The notes beneath the pieces are model-generated. The model did not search any database. It was not told where the DNA came from and saw only the letters and a list, made by a program, of their open reading frames with translations. From Sulfurimonas sp. (GTDB taxonomy: Bacteria > Campylobacterota > Campylobacteria > Campylobacterales > Sulfurimonadaceae), in contig JAMORZ010000116.1 of the NCBI GenBank assembly GCA_027063295.1, positions 1 through 8,396 on the forward strand: DNA of 8,396 bases, in the 5' to 3' direction. Shown piece by piece: positions 6,492 to 8,396 of the stretch (its first letter is position 1; each line of letters begins with the position of its first letter). The position numbers and the translations under genes are program-made.

Positions 6492-7454
6492 ATCAGAAAA
6501 TGCAACTTTAAAAGCTTCAAGTCCATCTGCTATTTGTGTATCTAAAGCACTCTCAAGGTCAACTCCAGCAGCTTGAACTTTTGCAAAATGTGCGATGATA
6601 GTATCTTGTGCTATTGGCAGTGCCTGAAGTGTTTTGCCATCTTTTATGAATGCCTCTATCGTCTCTACAGGGGCTGTATTTACTGAGTTGAAAGCGAGAA
6701 GTTTTTCGATGTAGTAGTGTGCAGGAAGTGAATCATCTTTTACACCTGTACTTGCAAAGAGTGTGCGACACCCCTCAACACCCATAGCCTCAATCGCATC
6801 ATAAATAAGTGCTGAGTTGTAGATACCCGTAAGTGCTCTCTCTACGCCTTTTTCTTTGAGTGTTGCATCTATAGCTCTATCAACCCTTGAGACAAAAACA
6901 CTGATAACTGTATCTACCTTTTTGCCATAGCATTTTATACCCTCTCTAAAAGCTTTTGCACACTCTATTGCTTGTTCTTTTTTAAAGACAAGTGTTGCGT
7001 TTACTGCGATACCTTCAGAGGTAAGTGCCTCCATCGCTTTGTATCCAGCAGATGTAGCTGGAATCTTTATCATCACATTTTCTCTGCCTATCGCTTTGTA
7101 GAGACGTCTTCCCTCTTCGATGGTAGCTGTGGCATCATCACATAAAAAAGGATCAACCTCGATGCTCACATACCCATCATCACCCACTTCATAAAGAGGT
7201 TTTAAGATATCTGCTGCTTTTTGTATATCATAAATCGCCACTGCTTCATACTTCTCTTTGGCACTCAGTCCCTCAAGAGATGCGAGTTGCGTTTTGTATG
7301 CCTCTGAGGTCAAGATAGCATTTTTAAAAATCGCAGGGTTTGAAGTTGCTCCGTTGATAGCTCCACTCTCTATAAGTTTTTTAAACTCACCATCCAAATA
7401 ATCTCTCTCTATAAAATCAGCCCACAACGAAAACTTCAAATCTTTTAGATACAT
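6474..7454 (-). CDS. tal: Transaldolase
   Basis: Transaldolase moves a dihydroxyacetone unit between sedoheptulose 7-phosphate and glyceraldehyde 3-phosphate in the non-oxidative pentose phosphate pathway, in the cytosol. The 326-residue barrel protein shows GATSNPAIF near 35-43, the catalytic VDPFLCDD region near 100-107, and the Schiff-base lysine K130 in MIKIPAT (128-134), then NATLVF near 152-157 and SVFVSRVDRA near 185-194. Its sequence is nearer the long transaldolase group with a TSNPAIF signature than E. coli TalB. I place the start at the ATG at 7454: a GTG codon directly before it (7457) would extend the protein by one residue, but the GGGG ribosome binding site is five bases from the ATG and only two from the GTG. 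A TATAAT box about 27 bases upstream could drive it. Its last codons hold the ribosome binding site of the pilT gene. Confidence 0.95.
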   Translation of the reverse strand: MYLKDLKFSLWADFIERDYLDGEFKKLIESGAINGATSNPAIFKNAILTSEAYKTQLASLEGLSAKEKYEAVAIYDIQKAADILKPLYEVGDDGYVSIEVDPFLCDDATATIEEGRRLYKAIGRENVMIKIPATSAGYKAMEALTSEGIAVNATLVFKKEQAIECAKAFREGIKCYGKKVDTVISVFVSRVDRAIDATLKEKGVERALTGIYNSALIYDAIEAMGVEGCRTLFASTGVKDDSLPAHYYIEKLLAFNSVNTAPVETIEAFIKDGKTLQALPIAQDTIIAHFAKVQAAGVDLESALDTQIADGLEAFKVAFSDILESL

Positions 7455-7463
7455 CACTACCCC
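7454..7463 (-). promoter_or_regulatory. Ribosome binding site that decides the tal start
   Basis: The minus strand reads CAGGGGTAGTGATG. GGGG is five bases from the ATG at 7454 but only two from the in-frame GTG at 7457, so the ATG is the better start. The same bases encode the last glycine and the TAG stop of the upstream membrane protein, which places the two genes in direct contact. Confidence 0.65.
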
Positions 7464-7807
7464 TGCATAATTTTTTCTCTATTATAGCCCAATAAATATA
7501 AAATAAAAAGATGAAAAAAGCTTAAAAGATAAAAAATTCCACTCTCTAAATCTTCATAAAAACAATCATACCCAAAATCTAAACATAATTGATAGAGCTC
7601 CTCTTTAACAATGCCAAAAACACCTAAACAAAAAATATAAACAATCCCCACAACAACAACTCTCTGATGGGAAATAAAAGATCTTACAAAAAAGTACAAA
7701 GAGAAAAAAAGAGTGAAAAAATAGACAAGATAATAAGTGTGGATAAAAAGCCAAAGAAGTATATAGTTGATACTGACAAAACCAAAAAAGAAAACAACTC
7801 TTTGCAT
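7457..7807 (-). CDS. Unrecognised small polytopic membrane protein, aromatic-rich
   Basis: I do not recognise this family. The 116-residue protein has 20 Phe, 12 Tyr and 1 Trp, about 28 percent aromatic. Four membrane helices are likely (about 4-22, 26-45, 50-67 and 90-107). Basic residues cluster at the N-terminus, between helices 2 and 3 (R42, H47, R49) and at the C-terminus (R110, K112), so by the positive-inside rule both ends are cytoplasmic. The acidic loop between helices 3 and 4, which carries C75 and C82 (C-x6-C), would then be periplasmic. The ATG at 7807 is preferred because GAG lies six bases before it; an in-frame TTG at 7813 would add two residues but lacks a better site. It starts nine bases after the pabB stop, and its stop codon is immediately before the tal start. 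That context supports a real gene, although the product is unknown. Confidence 0.7.
   Translation of the reverse strand: MQRVVFFFGFVSINYILLWLFIHTYYLVYFFTLFFSLYFFVRSFISHQRVVVVGIVYIFCLGVFGIVKEELYQLCLDFGYDCFYEDLESGIFYLLSFFHLFILYLLGYNREKIMQG
7481..7486 (-). promoter_or_regulatory. Probable promoter (-10 box TATAAT) for tal-pilT inside the upstream gene
   Basis: A perfect TATAAT on the minus strand overlaps the Gly-Tyr-Asn-Arg codons near the end of the small membrane-protein gene. It is preceded by TTTATATTTATTGGGC, a T-rich stretch of the kind found upstream of -10 boxes in Campylobacter and Helicobacter. The start would fall near 7474, giving a leader of about 20 bases before the tal ATG at 7454 with GGGG in the right place. 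Readthrough from pabB remains possible as well. Confidence 0.5.
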
Positions 7808-7816
7808 ACTCAACTC

Positions 7817-8396
7817 TTAGGGGAGATACACCTTTTGTAAAAGTTCTTCATACTCCATCTTTGCATCACTATCTAAAGTGATACCACCACCACTTTTATA
7901 AACAAGCCCCTCTTGTGTTTGCTCCACAAAACGGATCATCACACCACTATCAAGGCTCTTGCCATCATAAACACCAAAAACACCACTAAAATAACCCCTC
8001 TCATACCCCTCAACATTTTTGATAATCTCTACAGTACTGCATTTTGGTGCGCCACTGATACTACCAGCTGGAAGCAGTGCTTTGAGGATGGAGCCGATGT
8101 TACTGTGCCAATTAGTCTCAAGCTCTGCTGCAATATGGGAGCTGACCTGTAAAAGCTGTTTTTGCCCTGCTGAGATCTTTTTGACACTGCGAAACTCTTT
8201 AACCCTTATATCTTTTGCAACAATTGAGAGATCGTTTCTTAAAAGATCGACTATCATCACATGCTCTGCCATCTCTTTTTCATCTGAGAGTATCTTCTCT
8301 TTTGCGTTTACAATGGAGGCATCGATAGTGCCTTTCATCGGGTAGGTGTTGATGGTGTTATTCCCTATCGTTATAAAGCTCTCAGGGGAGAAACAG
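7817..8396 (-). CDS. pabB: Aminodeoxychorismate synthase component I (PabB), N-terminus beyond window
   Basis: The visible 192 C-terminal residues are the chorismate-binding core shared by PabB, TrpE and isochorismate synthases. The frame stays open through the right edge, so the start is outside the window. Visible motifs in order are FSPESF (2-7 of the visible part), PMKGT (19-23), VDLLRNDLS, LPAGSISGAPK, and a closing GGGITLDSDAKMEYEELLQKV. The lysine in PMKGT marks PabB: aminodeoxychorismate synthases have a KGT lysine here, where anthranilate synthases usually have alanine. It makes 4-amino-4-deoxychorismate for p-aminobenzoate and folate, using ammonia from a glutaminase partner (PabA/TrpG) not seen here. 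The protein ends right after the synthase domain, so no PabC lyase is fused at the C-terminus. TrpE is a less likely alternative. Confidence 0.93.
   Translation of the reverse strand, partial: CFSPESFITIGNNTINTYPMKGTIDASIVNAKEKILSDEKEMAEHVMIVDLLRNDLSIVAKDIRVKEFRSVKKISAGQKQLLQVSSHIAAELETNWHSNIGSILKALLPAGSISGAPKCSTVEIIKNVEGYERGYFSGVFGVYDGKSLDSGVMIRFVEQTQEGLVYKSGGGITLDSDAKMEYEELLQKVYLP

Noticed and set aside
5918..6511. Plus-strand open frames of 81-113 codons opposite pilT
   Set aside because: They mirror a well-conserved ATPase coding frame, have no good ribosome binding site and give serine/isoleucine-rich translations typical of antisense frames.
7490..7530. A/T-rich tract near the end of the small membrane-protein gene, considered as a terminator or AT-rich insertion
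   Set aside because: It encodes hydrophobic helix codons in frame and forms no GC-rich stem with a following T run; its T-rich end is better explained as promoter upstream DNA.
7808..7813. TTG at 7813 as the start of the small membrane protein
   Set aside because: The ATG two codons later has GAG at a suitable distance and is the commoner start type; the difference is only two residues.
7913..8345. Plus-strand open frames of 79 and 108 codons opposite pabB
   Set aside because: They are antisense to the conserved chorismate-binding domain and have no recognisable product.

Overview
The window looks like chromosomal core DNA of a Campylobacterota (epsilonproteobacterial) species. It is probably a free-living Sulfurimonas/Sulfuricurvum-like organism rather than a Campylobacter or Helicobacter. 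The grounds are AT-rich coding sequence, very tight gene packing, the protein sequences themselves, and a gene order (rplY-pth-lptG-lysA-HAD hydrolase-pheA) that, from memory, matches the Cj0311-Cj0316 block of Campylobacter jejuni. The tal-rplY-pth-membrane protein order recalls Helicobacter pylori HP1495-HP1498. The genus call is an inference; no rRNA or other marker is present.

All ten genes lie on the minus strand, so transcription runs from high to low coordinates. In that order they are: pabB (start beyond the right edge), a small aromatic-rich four-helix membrane protein, tal, a PilT-type ATPase, rplY, pth, an LptF/LptG-family permease, lysA, a HAD-IIA-like hydrolase, and pheA (C-terminus beyond the left edge). 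Coding density is close to complete. Only two gaps exceed 12 bases, before rplY (about 56 bases) and before lysA (53 bases). Four junctions touch or overlap (HAD/pheA and tal/pilT by 4 bases, rplY/pth 2 bases apart, membrane protein/tal a few bases apart), which suggests translational coupling.

Three promoter candidates divide the run. A TATAAT box lies inside the 3' end of the small membrane-protein gene and would serve tal-pilT. A TATAAT box in the pilT-rplY gap would serve rplY-pth-lptG. A weaker TAAAAT box before lysA would serve lysA-HAD-pheA. No factor-independent terminator, RNA gene, repeat, mobile element or CRISPR array was seen.

Functionally the window mixes chorismate-derived pathways at both ends (p-aminobenzoate/folate via PabB, phenylalanine via PheA), lysine/meso-diaminopimelate metabolism (LysA), pentose phosphate metabolism (Tal), translation (bL25, peptidyl-tRNA hydrolase), outer-membrane LPS export (LptG-like) and a type IV pilus ATPase. 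I found no convincing new biological system. The points most worth a second look are a HAD hydrolase lacking the usual second catalytic aspartate, an unrecognised membrane protein with about 28 percent aromatic residues and a possible periplasmic C-x6-C pair, a PilT with an altered AIRAGE-like motif and an acidic tail, and two near-identical gene-overlap modules that give two unrelated proteins the same C-terminus.
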